Shown piece after piece: positions 36,555 through 47,617 of a stretch of DNA of 64,000 bases. The notes beneath the pieces were generated by a model. The model saw only the letters and a list, made by a program, of their open reading frames with translations. It was not told where the DNA came from and made no database searches. The position numbers and the translations under genes were made by a program. Location of the stretch: assembly GCA_001695595.3 (NCBI GenBank), contig MBPM02000011.1:1116001-1180000 (forward strand), given 5' to 3'. Source of the DNA: Plasmopara viticola. Taxonomy: Eukaryota > Oomycota > Peronosporomycetes > Peronosporales > Peronosporaceae. Positions within the stretch are counted from its first letter, which is position 1; every line of letters begins with the position of its first letter.

Positions 36555-36970
36555 GCTGTTCCTTGACTGCGTCGCTAGAAAATATGGACTACTAACGTTA
36601 ATCGTCTAAGGCGGGGATCCTTAATTCATGATCATACAAAAGAGTACTTGGCACCACGCTAGACATGTCATGTCCACAGCTGACCATCTGCAGAACGATG
36701 GTCAGGCTGCGCGCGTACAACGCGTCGACTTAGACGTGTTACACAATATGTGCGTACATACATTAAAGCGTTGAAGCAAACTCGTTCATATCCCTGGCAA
36801 ATTCCACTTGCATTGCCACATTGTGGTCTTATACTTGGTTAGTCAAGATAGCCAAAAGGCCTGTTTATATTAACTGCGTATGCAAGTCAAAGACCTCGTG
36901 ATCTAAGACATAGTACGTACCGGACAAAATTGAAACTCACAAATTATATATCTGACAAAGAAAAACGAGA
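36555..36970 (+). repeat. LTR-like dispersed repeat, copy 1
   Basis: Aligns in the same orientation with about 46304-46770. Shared landmarks in order: GACTGCGTCG, CTTGGCACC.CGCTAGACA, GCTGACCATCTGC, TAGACGTGTTAC-type sequence, CAATATGTGCGTA, GCAAACTCGTTCAT, GCCACATTGTG, and GGACAAAATT.AA.CTCACAAA. The copies are diverged with small indels. Because intact host genes lie between them, these are separate insertions, not the two LTRs of one element. Confidence 0.75.
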
Positions 36971-37583
36971 AAATAAATCTGAGATTTGGTATTGTCAAAA
37001 TGCTTAATAGAATGTCTTTACACGAAAATGCGCCCGCACCAATTTTCCGGTTACAAAACCTTGTGCTGATGAGGTAGTTTTTGGTCATAGTCTTAAAAAA
37101 GGCCCAGATGGCAAATTAAAGCCTGAATATCGTGAGGCATCGCAGGAGTATTTAATATCCGCGTCGTCAATATACAATAAGTTGCAGTGTGTGTTTGCCC
37201 GAACAGAAAATGAATGATAAAGCACTCAAAACTTCAATTTGTGGCACTACTTGGGTCCCACGGCAATAGAATTAAGGCTACAATGTTTTACACTTTTACC
37301 GCTGCAGAACGAGACACGTACATGAATTTTGCTGCTTAATGTCTGCTGAAGTTGCACGTTCTGAAATATCGAAGAAAGCAGCGCTCTTTTGGCTTCAGAA
37401 GATTAAATTCTGGACATGCTTCACGTGCTCTCAATTTAATGCCTGCCTTAGCGTTATCGCCAATACGATCAGATACATGCCAAAGTTGTTCGGGACTCTC
37501 TTTAAGCAACTTGTAGAGCTATTTTTACCAGGCTATGTATGTCACCATTCTCGATGTCAGCATTAAAACTGAAATTTAACTTC

Positions 37584-39548
37584 ATGCGGGTATTGATCGT
37601 AAATGCCTATCCGGTCTCAAGCAAACGTGGCCGCGAGCAATATAACAAGTTTCGACGCCACGTTACTTGTATAGTAAGAGACTTGGAAAAAACGGAAGCC
37701 ACACGAGTCAAAATCATCGTAAGGGCAAAACCAATCGCAATATCATGTTGCCTTAACACTCTGATGTCTGTATGATTTCCAACACATGGCAGGAGAAGCA
37801 TCGCAACAATCTTGATTCGTTCTTGTATGAAGCACATTCAGAATTTGTCGATCCGCTTAGCATCACAAACTTTGATCAGCTTGATTTTGTCTTTGTCGAT
37901 GGCGACGCAAACTCTAGCCCCTGGGTACCGAGCATGCGAAAATTAACACTTCTGACCAAAATGTGCATGATGACGGGTAAATGTTTTTTTGGGAGTGGAA
38001 TCGGTGCCTCGCTATTAGCGTTCATATGCGCAACTGGAGGTGAGCAGCTGCAAGTGATAAATAACGAAGGAAAAAACAGTCTGCTCGACAACAATTTCCC
38101 CCCGCCTTTTCAAGAATCGAAACGATTCGGTTTCACATCCTCTCACGATGGAAACACTTCTGTCTTGCTCGATAAAAAAAGTGGGGACTTTTTTGTGTAC
38201 GTCGAGCGCGAGCATTTTTGGGCTCCAAAGGGCAATACGGGTCTTGTTCTCAACTCAAGCGACGGTGCACGTAGCTACGGGGCTCGTCCCAACTCCGCTC
38301 GCGCTGGAAGTAAAGATAAAACTGTTGTCAAGATTACTCAGCCTCTTTACCTTGCTAAACAAGGAGAAATCCGATGTTGTGTTCGTCTTGAAGTGGCAAC
38401 TCAGCACCCCGTTATTGCGATGACTTTTCCGCGACTTCGAGAAATAATTTTAAGTTGTAAAAGTAAATGGGACTTGGACGAGAAGATTGCGACTACCGGT
38501 TGCAACAAGTATCGAGTGCTCATCGATAGTAGCCGCGGGCCTATGTTGTTGGAATTTGGGCATTGTTTCGGATCACATTTTGCATTGGATAATGAATACC
38601 CGACAACTATCAATTTGCTACGCAATTTTGTCATGACCAAGTATAGTGAACTCAAGATACACGCTCGTATTGACCGAAGTTACATGTCAGCTATTAGCGG
38701 GTCTACACAATTGAAGCAAGTACTTGCTCAAGCTAAATGCAATCATGCTCTGACCACCCACGTCACTCAGTACAGATTAAATATACCCAGCAATAATTTT
38801 TCGTACTTGATCGCAGGACAAGAAGGAATCGGGGCCGGAAAAACGTCTCCTAAACGTTGCCGTCCCGCTTCAGCTGGACCATATGGGCTTAAGCCACGTG
38901 AAGCATACTCAAGACGTATTCGAACGTCAAGATCAGCTTGTCCATCTCCTACTGGAAGCGTGAGCTCGAAAGAGAATAATGATAGGGATTTGCTTATCCT
39001 TTCGAAGGGTGGACATGAGAATGAAGAGGGTAGGGAGATCCACGCGAAGTCTGCGAAGATTGCTTCGATACTAGTACATGAAGCTAAGCCGCCGCGAATA
39101 GTACGTGTGCCTCAAAAGAATGAGGTGGACAAACCTTATTGTGCGCATCACCGTTTTACTAGTATGCGCAAGGAAGAAAATGGAAATGGCCTAGGTACTG
39201 GATATTACTCGGTGGTAAATGACGCACCTTACATTAGTGCCTATGAGCAGGAAGCCGTTGACAGGCAGGTACGAAGTCGCTAATATGTATTTACTGAAAG
39301 CAATGGCTAATCTTGTAACAACACAGAAGAGCAAGCTTCGCTGGATAGGTGGCCCCTTCCGTGCGACTATTGGGAAGGCGTCGACTCAAGTGGTGCCAGA
39401 GGCTAGCATCTTCATCAAGGATCCATTTGTACAAAAGAATGTGCCGTTTTTTATGACCCAAAGGCGACATTTAACTCTTAATGAGACTATGAGGTCACAA
39501 CAGCAGCAGTCACGTGGTAAATGTTTACACACTCGAGATAAATGTTAA
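37584..39548 (+). CDS. Uncharacterised protein with class I GATase-like N-terminal domain
   Basis: Exons 37584-37718, 37793-39268 and 39327-39548 with phase-0 GT-AG introns of 74 and 58 bp give about 610 residues. The start MRVLIVNAYPVSSKRGREQY and the following FVFVDGDANSSPWVPSMRKL and GKCFFGSGIGASLLAFICATGG have the look of a class I glutamine-amidotransferase-like alpha/beta fold. The nucleophile Cys position reads Gly-Ser-Gly, so hydrolase activity is doubtful. After it comes a region of unknown fold, then a basic Ser/Pro/Arg linker containing RPASAGPYG, then a short C-terminal block. The C-terminus is uncertain: the exon-3 frame ends in a low-quality tail at 39548, while the +1 frame runs open from about 39492 to TAA near 39610 and looks more protein-like. 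A frameshift or unseen splice is possible. A role in flagellate-stage cells is only a guess. Confidence 0.7.
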
Positions 39549-39662
39549 TGGTTACGTTGAAAATCAAAACGAATTTTTGAGCGCTGTGGCTGCTTCTTAC
39601 GCTCGATAAGTATAACTGGACCACTACAGAAACCCACGCTATTTAGTGCTGTCCTCGATCAA

Positions 39663-41706
39663 TTAACTATACTGGGCAATTGCTTGTAGCAAATCTTTTG
39701 CCTCTTGAACAAAGTTGACAGGCTCCAAGTTTACAACGCTAGCTTTCACACGCAGTTCCTCCTGCACATTTTCGGCCTTTACGCGAAGGCGGCAGACATA
39801 CTGCTTGAACAATGCCTCTTTAAAGATTGAATCGTACAGAGCCATGTTCGTATCACGTAGCTCGCCAATTTCATCTGCTGTGCGGCCGCCCATCACCACC
39901 TTGCCTTGGTCATTAAAGCATGTCGTAAACGTGCTACCTGTATGGTCCAGCATAACGACCGAAAGAATGTAGCGATTCTCGCAGTTGGGGTACGAGTTCT
40001 GACATTTTTCGCACGTATAATTCTGAGCTACATCAGCCACAACTTTCTTCTGGCACTTTGGACACGCCTGGTAATAGACACCAGTATCATGCTTTATGAA
40101 ACTGATAGTTCCCTTTACAGTGATGTAATCGGGCTTTTGACCAAAGCCAAGCTGTTTGCTTTTGATATCGCTGATAATAGCACGCTCACCAAAACTTCCA
40201 AGCGACCCGCCACCAAAGCCACCAGCACCAGAGCTAAGGGACTTTGCTTGAGTCCCACTTCCACCGTTTGAGAACCAAGTGACGAGGTGTCCTGCTTCTG
40301 GAATCATTGGGTTAACATTAAAACTTGAGCTCGACACCGTGCCGATCGATCGGCCATTGTATTCAGACACACGACAGCCTTTGATTGCCAAAACTTGGTT
40401 GAGCCAGCCAGAGCAATCTTTCTGCGCATTCTCGTTCCACAAAGTGCACTTGATCTCAGCGTTGGAGTCGTCGACAAGGGAAATGTCACGCTTGAAAAGC
40501 TGTTTACCAGCCTTAGACGTAAGCTCATTCACTGGGCCAACGTCTCGCACGATGCCGATGACATCGACATTCAAATCTGTTGGTGTATTTTCAAGATCAA
40601 CAATTTTCTTGAACGAATAGTGCATTTGCGAGATTTGGCCATCTTCTGGGGCCGGTGAAATATCCGAGTGCTGATCGAAGGTCACTTCATAATCGTTGTC
40701 TACTGACGAAAAGCGACGATTGGCCATCTTTACCTTGCCACCAGCAAAATAAAAAACACCGCCAGGACGCAGCGTTTCGTAAAATTTGTCCACGCCATCG
40801 TTAAAAAAAGTGGCACGAATCTCACCACCCTTTGCGTCTAGCAAGTCAACACTAAAGAGGTTGCCAGAGCCGCGCGTGTTGGTCCAGGTTTTGATCGGGG
40901 TGCGAGTCGTAACGCGAGCCTTAATGGTCCAGCGACCACCCGCGTATGGATTTAAACTCTGGATATCCGAAAGACGAATGTTTGGATCCTGGCGAACAAT
41001 GGGCCCGCGGTTATAAATGGTTGGCGCAGGCTTCGCAGGCGGTGCATAGCTCGACGGGACAGCAGGAGGCCGATTGTATTGGTTTGTGGACGCTTGCGGC
41101 TGCTGGTAAGAAGGCTGAGAATGCGCTGAAGATCTTGCTCCGAGGGCAGCTGCAGGAGGGCCCGAGGTCGCGGGGACCGCAGATATGGCAAAGCCCTTGG
41201 AGCTTTCTATGTTCTCTGGTGACCCAATACAGTCGAAAGCCGGCACAATGTCGCCGATTTTCAGCACAATTATGATCCGGCGGCCCTGCACCTCATTTCC
41301 CAAATAATCTTTAAGTTGTAGCACGAAGTTTGTCTTAAGACTCTCATTCTCCATCAACTGCAACCATCAAGCAGATTCAGATTAGTAATGAAAGGTAGCT
41401 GTAAGCAAAAAAGAGCTAAAGAGACCGGAGTTAGCTGCGTCGCAAGCATTCCACTAATGTAAGAAGTGCCATCAGACAACATGATACTGGGATAAGTTCA
41501 CAGGCGATAGTCCAGACATTAGAGTAAGTGCGTAAAGCTTATCACACATCATTCAACTAGTTTTGCTCGTACCGGTATCGGTCACCGACCGCGCCACTGG
41601 CTGGCTTAATCTTTTTAATATCAATGATCTGCAGCCACGGTTCAAACCCGTCGGGCGCCTGATTGTGATACAGCATCGACACGGCATTGGGCGTGAGGTT
41701 GACCAT
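39663..41706 (-). CDS. RPA1: Replication protein A, 70-kDa subunit
   Basis: Large subunit of the eukaryotic single-stranded DNA-binding complex used in replication, repair and recombination. Exons on the minus strand, 41573-41706, 41426-41486 and 39663-41357, have GT-AG introns of 86 and 68 bp and give 629 residues (human 616). The N-terminal OB fold is split over the exons and reads through as YRIMLSDGTSYISGMLATQ + LTP + LMENESLK, matching the family. A Pro/Ser/Gln-rich linker follows, then DBD-A (SLNPYAGGRWTIKARVTTR), DBD-B and DBD-C with the zinc ribbon CPKC (497-500) and CEKC (514-517). The ATG at 41706 is preceded on its strand by an in-frame TAG, which fixes the start. An E2F-like site lies just upstream. 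It is convergent with the GATase-like gene, 114 bp apart. Confidence 0.96.
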
Positions 41707-41721
41707 GGTCGCCCGCTAAAC

Positions 41722-41735
41722 TTTTTTGGCGCCAG
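41722..41735 (-). promoter_or_regulatory. Candidate E2F site upstream of RPA1
   Basis: TTTTTTGGCGCCAG contains TTTGGCGCC, matching the E2F/DP consensus TTTSSCGC. It lies 16-29 nt upstream of the RPA1 ATG. RPA genes are S-phase genes controlled by E2F in animals and plants; whether oomycete E2F works the same way is inference. Confidence 0.4.
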
Positions 41736-41770
41736 ATTTCGTGCGAAATAAAATCATGTTCACCACACAT

Positions 41771-42268
41771 CTATTTTTTGCGTGAGGGTAGACAATTTGT
41801 GCCCTTAATCAACTTTTTCTGATCTATATCTGTCTTATGAATAGATTGAAGGCGAAAAAGTTTTATAATTAGAATCCTGCGATTATTCGTTGAACTTCGC
41901 AGCAACGCGTAATCAGTGAAGTCAGCTCGCTTGAAAAACACACTCAAAAGCAAAGCAAAGTGCAGAGCAAAAATTGTCTTGTCGCGCACCGAGTTGTTTC
42001 TTTGAGTCACTAATGCAGTGAAAGGGGGACTATGTGATACTCCTAGCAACGGATACCGCCAAAAATCGCCGTTCTGTTGAAGCTTAATCTCCTCACTGAT
42101 CAACATACCTGAAGAGGATAAAACAAAGGTGCTAACAGTCAATGCAAAACATGGCGCCATTTGTCCGCTTCGTGCGCCGCAGGAGCTTATAAAGACTAAT
42201 CTTTGCGGTAAAAAAAATACTTTAGGAGCTAACTCTGCGCAACTTTGGACTGCCTTCTGCACCAACAT
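41771..42268 (-). CDS. Possible hypothetical protein, 165 codons
   Basis: An ATG-started frame on the same strand as RPA1 and just upstream of it. The sequence has two mildly hydrophobic stretches and a basic C-terminus (KKLIKGTNCLPSRKK). I recognise no domain, and its composition does not clearly differ from random reading of AT-moderate DNA. It could equally be a chance frame. Confidence 0.18.
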   Translation of the reverse strand: MLVQKAVQSCAELAPKVFFLPQRLVFISSCGARSGQMAPCFALTVSTFVLSSSGMLISEEIKLQQNGDFWRYPLLGVSHSPPFTALVTQRNNSVRDKTIFALHFALLLSVFFKRADFTDYALLRSSTNNRRILIIKLFRLQSIHKTDIDQKKLIKGTNCLPSRKK

Positions 42269-43426
42269 TTTTTTTTAAGATTGACGTATAAAGCAAGAGA
42301 AAATGTCTTGTGGAAGCGATTAGGATATACTCCCTAGCACTGTTTCCACCACAATTTGATTATAAAATAAACACTAAGACTGAGTGGACCTTTAGATATT
42401 ACAGCTTAAGCATTGATCATATTGGACAGTCTTAAACGGCTGTGAGCTTTGAGTATAATTTGCTCACGAATTGAATACAGCTAATTACAAAGATCACTCG
42501 ACTTCGTAATATTGCCAAGCCAAGCGCTAGGAGCTAAAGCTCCAATCGCGGTTATGTAGTTACTCTCACCATACGGTTAAAAAGATCGCAAATTACTCGC
42601 GTCTTCCGATTTTGAATTGCAATGCCGTTCGGCATTCTAACCAGAGCTACTTCATCATCAACTCACACTAATTTGAAAAGCAGTATAGCCGCACTGTTTC
42701 GCAAAAAGCCTTAACTACCCATGGAGCGCCTATGCTTCGCCACTTACTCCACACGGAAAGGCCGCTGACTTTGGTGACCAAGGAGCATCACCAGGGGGAG
42801 CTTCTATCCCTTCTTGCGCCTTCTACATAAAGATCAGCGGCTCCTGCGCAACCAAGAGTGCGCACTGAAATTGGTTTTAAAATCGGTTTTGGCGGTCGGA
42901 CAACGGTTTCATTATGAAGCCTCTGACTTACAAGACCCTTAAGGATGAGTCAAAATTTTGATCAGAGGACTGGTGGTCGAATCGACCACTGTACATCTCA
43001 GCGCGATGTCTCCAAAGTGTGTCGTGGAAGTCGCTTCGCTCCAAAGTTATTGCTGGACTTATCCGGCAGTTATAAGTGTACAACCTCATAGCTACTCGGT
43101 CCTATCGTTTTATGGCCAGTACTGTGGTGGCTATGGACATTATCAGCCGCAGTATTATTTGAGCATACTTGATACATTCAGCCATATCTTTAAAGGTTTG
43201 CGGAAGAGCCGTCGATACGCTGATGCTTAATTTGTGCACCAAAATTATCACATCTGGACTGCTATGTATAAAAATCTAGCGCTAGTGCCTATGCAAAGAA
43301 GGTGGCTTTCATCTGTGCTAGCTAATGCCCAAAAAAAAATTAATGTTGTTAAGGGATTAATATGACAAATTGCCTGCCCCAGGAAAAGAAGAACTGTCCA
43401 ACCTGCTAAAAAATGACAGGCAGTCG

Positions 43427-43552
43427 TGGTGTAATAATTGTCGAGCGGCTTTTGAAGGTGTAAGCGGGGGAGCTAATATTGTCCTTTTAAATGACCCAAA
43501 CCTATCTATACTCTGTGACGTAAGCAACTTCGTCATAGGGTGCTCTTCAAAA
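43427..43552 (+). pseudogene. Ty3/gypsy RNase H-like fragment
   Basis: The frame reads WCNNCRAAFEGV, then NDPNLSILCDVSNFVIGCSS. This matches the start of the gypsy RNase H region (W-x-x-x-C-x-x-AF-x-x-hK ... PD-x-x ... DASNFAIG), with the catalytic DAS changed to DVS. Neither the full reverse transcriptase upstream nor the integrase downstream is readable. A weaker, similar segment starts at about 62199. Confidence 0.7.
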
Positions 43553-44698
43553 ATACTAATCGAGCGACGTACGCTGAGAGTCAAGACTTATAGACCGTAT
43601 ATACCCAGGGATGTACGGAAAATTGTTGTTTTTGACCAAACCCTTTCCCCCTTGATCCATAGTGCTGCTGATCTTATCGACAAGGGTATATTTATACTTA
43701 GGTGACGTCATCAACGAAGCCATCCCAAGACGGTGCTTTACCATTTGTAATCGCCGTGCACTCATCCATTTTTACGGGTCAGATCTTTCGCATGGTCGGT
43801 AAGTCTGCCAGCAAGCTTAATACATTTTGAGAATTATCCTCAGGAAATGAAGCTCTTCTCACGTCTTAATATTTTTTCTAGGTCTTCTTCGTAGCCCTAG
43901 AGATGGCGATTATTCATCAAGGCAAAAAGTCAAATTCTCGTGAAACTATTGCTTTAAGACGCAGACCTTTGCGGAATAATGTGCGAAAAGAAATGATTGG
44001 AGCGCGCTTAGCAACTTTCTGGCGGGCAAACTTCTCAAGGCTACCCGTGCATGGCACAAGAGTAGCCTTTGTAGCAATCGCCTCCTTTGTACTGGGCCAT
44101 GGTCGCAGAGATCGATTTTGGTGCTGAGACACCTCTAAAAACGAAACAACCTTAATATAAATTGATTAAGTCATCTTCTAGTGACTCATACGGCCGACAG
44201 CCTTCTTTTCTACCTACTATGCCCAAGGCAACGATTTCTTTTAAGAGTCATAGAGAGAGGGGGAACGCTAAACTCTCAACTATCGTATAAAATTAATCTG
44301 AGTTTGAAGGTTGGAACTGATCAATACGCAAAAGCAAGCGTTTCGGTCAAAAGATGGCTTTTTGATAAAAGGAGAATTTTGATGCACGACAGGCCTTTTC
44401 AATTTAATTTGGGTTTGCAAACTGAGGTATTTGAACAATGCCAAATTGTGAGCAACGCTGCCTAAGTTATAATAGCGATTAAGTGCATGACAAAATTAAG
44501 TTAAGGACCACGAATTTTCAATAACTTGGTTGCAATCTGTTGCACAAAGCGACCCTCCTTTAAATCAGGAATAATGAAAATTCACTTGTATACCTTGTTG
44601 CAAGGTGCTGTGTGACCCCGACAGTTTCAGCTTGCATTGCATCACTTGAGTCATTAAAATGACCAGCCAATTCATACGAATCATATGCTTTGCAGAGA

Positions 44699-45031
44699 AT
44701 GAGAGGGAGACGCTGTGAAAAGAAGAGCTACTACTGCTGCACCGCTAAGGGAGCCGAGGTTGAGCGCAATGTAGAAAGAGAAATTCTGATGACTGAAGAG
44801 GTTACTCGACTGGCTGGTCTCCGCGATCAAACTAGAAGAAAAATAGCTGCTTTCAAGGAAATGGAGCAAAGATGAGTCTTACACGCAGTGGCGTTTGCTA
44901 AAAAGGCTTTTAAGCTGCTGCCACTTGCGGCACCCGATTATGACCCGCGACGAGAATTGTATCTGACAACGTGGGCGATGGAGGATTTGATTGCACACTC
45001 TATATGTTGCCAGATGGAGTCTTACGAGTAA
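44699..45031 (+). pseudogene. Coding relic with a single in-frame TGA
   Basis: A 110-codon frame from ATG 44699 to TAA 45031 is interrupted only by TGA at 44873-44875. The first half (EREILMTEEVTRLAGLRDQT, then RRKIAAFKEMEQR) has coiled-coil character. The second half, after the TGA, reads AFAKKAFKLLPLAAPDYDPR and RRELYLTTWAMEDLIAHS, with typical protein composition. I do not recognise the family. Either a tryptophan codon mutated to TGA or this is a fragment of a transposon or dispersed gene family. Confidence 0.5.
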
Positions 45032-46303
45032 CTAACGAATGCAGCAGGATATCGGGTCAGCACAATTTATCACAGTGAAAGCGCTGCATTTGGATACACA
45101 CAACTAAACCCATCGCTTCTTGCTTGACGGCGAGCTGCTTTCTTAAGCATTGATATTCTCGACGATCCGCTTTTCGTTGTTCCAAACGACGCTGGTCTAC
45201 ACACTCGGTGCTCACCTGGGCCGCGATAAAACGACTTTTGCAACAGTATTGCACGATTTCTTCTAGCGTCACTTATGTAATCAGGCATTTGAAAAGCCTA
45301 CTTTTCTGCCATTTGCCTGCGTGGAAGCCATTGCACGCTTAGGCGCCCATGTGGCTGCTTCCTGCTTAAGATTTACTCTCAATTAATGTATTTAAGTCTT
45401 TGCCCTTTCGCCGACTTTTCGGATCTCGAATGTCCCATTTTAGCTCCTTCACGTATTCAATAATATTGGCTGAAATTGCGGTACACATCGTCAACGCTGT
45501 TTTTGACACCACCGTCTATCCGAGTTAATTGTTCTGAACCAAGATTCTTCATCCACATCAGCGTTCTAAGGGAAGTGCTTTTAGCTAATAAATACCGAGC
45601 TTTTGACGTCAGCAGCTATGTACTCAAACGCAGTCAAACAGGTCGAGCGCTTTAATATACTGCTGACTTATAGTCCACGTAAGTCGTTGTCAAGTCAAAT
45701 ATTGCTCTCACTTTTGGCGAAGCCCATCCTCTATAATATCCAGAGCGCGTGTATGGGTATGACTTTATACTCTGTTGACAAAGATCGAAACTTCCGTGTG
45801 TCAAGACAACTAACTGCGAGTCGTCCCACACTTGCATCATACACAAACATATGTCAGCACCCGTGCTCTTGGCTGTTTATCATTTGACCGAGTGCAGTTT
45901 CGGCCCACATGTGGCTTTGGTCAGTGCACTAGGTAGAGATGACGAACCTTCCAACTTTGCACTCGCGGTATCAATTCATTGAAATTGGTCCAGCTATACC
46001 CTCATTATCTCTGGGCACCGCGCAGCTAATTACACATTACAGTCGTCGGCACCAAAATTAAAAACAAAAACTATGCTTATTGTTTTGCTGATTTGTCAAT
46101 TGGAAATTCAATCAATGCCCGACGAAGTACAGCTCACACTGGATATTTGGAAGGCGAAGGCGAAGGCGTAAGACATTGGCACTTTGGAACTTTGGTCGCA
46201 CAAATATATAAGGCACAATGGCTTGTTTGTTGTTTTGACAAGAGCACAGCCCTAGATCCTCATTGACATTGACTGTGACGGAGCTGCCGTGACTGAGCTA
46301 AGC

Positions 46304-46770
46304 TGTTTCTCGACTGCGTCGATAATAAATTTGGACAATTAAGTCAATCGTTTAAGGCGAAGATCTACAGCTCACAAAATCATTTAAAAAAGTGCTTGGC
46401 ACCGCGCTAGACACTTCATTTCAATAGCTGACCATCTGCCGATCGATAGTTAGACTGATCGAGTCAATTGCGTCGTCTAAGACGTGTTACGCAATATGTG
46501 CGTAGATACAGTAAAATGTCGGAGCAGAACTTTTATCTCGTAAAGCTTAATTTGCAAAAGCAAACTCGTTCATGCATCAACAGAGTGCACGCCAATTCAC
46601 CTAAATATTGGTAAATTTTATTAGCACTGCCACATTGTGTTTTGCTTAGTAATGTAGAATAGCCAAGTGGCTTGCTTATATCAGCTGCGCAATTAAGTGA
46701 AAGACATTGTGCTTCAAGACGTAGTAAGTGCGGGACAAAATTAAAGCTCACAAACGATAATTTGACAAGG
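46304..46770 (+). repeat. LTR-like dispersed repeat, copy 2
   Basis: Same family and orientation as 36555-36970, with landmarks such as GACTGCGTCG, CTTGGCACCGCGCTAGACA, GCTGACCATCTGC and CAATATGTGCGTAGATACA in the same order. It carries about 50 extra bases relative to copy 1, mainly after ACAGTAAAATG. Confidence 0.75.
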
Positions 46771-47261
46771 AAAAACAAGCGTGTTCAGGTCTGTGTTCTT
46801 AGCTCTATACATTTGATCAATACGTGTTATCAACCGCTATCCGCACGGCCTCTATTCAGCAATTATTATCTAGCAAAGTACTATCTGCTAATATGCTTAC
46901 AACAGAAGTCATACAATATGTACTACTTTCCCGCTCTTTGGTATTAATTACTTTTTTTTCATCGGAATTAGTAACATCGCGTGACTCGTTATGATGCGTA
47001 GTAGTAGTATACATATGTTCATGCAGCCCATTTTCAAACTGACTCTTTAAGGCTTTAAAGTTCTAAATCAAGTGGGGCTCCAAAGTATGCAAGTGAAATA
47101 CAGGTAATTAAAGCAACGGATGCTTCGTAAGTAAGTCGGTCTTTTGGCCGCATGTTGGAGTGACAGCATCACCGCGCGCGAGACTTAAGCACTTGGCGCC
47201 TAGCTTGGCATTACGACAAAGCCTAGGCATTTTTGAGATCAAATGTCTTTAGTTTCAATAA

Positions 47262-47617
47262 AGGTTGGGGTGACGCCCTCCTTCCAAGCGCGGGGGCTAA
47301 ATGCTCGCGCGCTTCGGGCAGGTGCTCTCGGGCATCTGCAGGTCTCTAACGAGTCTCACCCTCGACGCGACGGTCTCCAGCACCGGGCGCTACCTGGGCT
47401 CTTACCAAGTCAGAGCTAAACAAAATAATGGAAGACCCTCACGACCTCGGTGCTGGCTGCACTGGCCGCCGAACGAGACCCGACGTATGCGGACACCACT
47501 CTATGCCGTGGACTAGCCAGACTGAGCCTAGCACGTGCATAACATGGCAACGCGATAACGTAATACATTACATTACATGGGTAGTTAGCGAAAACTTGGT
47601 GGAAGTTAGCGGCTCCC
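47262..47617 (+). mobile_element. Truncated Mutator-like element with GC-rich cargo
   Basis: The 3' end, 47579-47617, matches the right terminal inverted repeat of the element at 58028-58642, including both tandem sub-repeats (GTAGTTAGCGAAAACTTGG, then GGAAGTTAGCGGCTCCC). The preceding roughly 280 bp is strikingly GC-rich compared with its AT-rich surroundings, and one frame reads TTSVLAALAAERDPTYADTT followed by LCRGLARLSLARA and a stop. No matching left TIR was found, so the element is truncated or diverged. Confidence 0.5.

Larger units (their letters stand above)
28079..37583. other. Transposon graveyard
   Basis: About 9.5 kb without a supportable intact gene. On the minus strand at 30640-30930 there are remains of a Ty3/gypsy protease. 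A 9-bp-arm hairpin (ACTCGCCAG/CTGGCGAGT) lies near 32558-32577. A tandem duplication with an 89-bp period lies at about 36122-36300. Positions about 36555-36970 match 46304-46770. Remaining frames are short, usually lack ATG and show no domain I recognise. Confidence 0.6.

Noticed and set aside
36555..46770. One 10-kb LTR retrotransposon bounded by the two LTR-like repeats
   Set aside because: The interior contains intact host genes (RPA1, GATase-like) and no coherent gag-pol.
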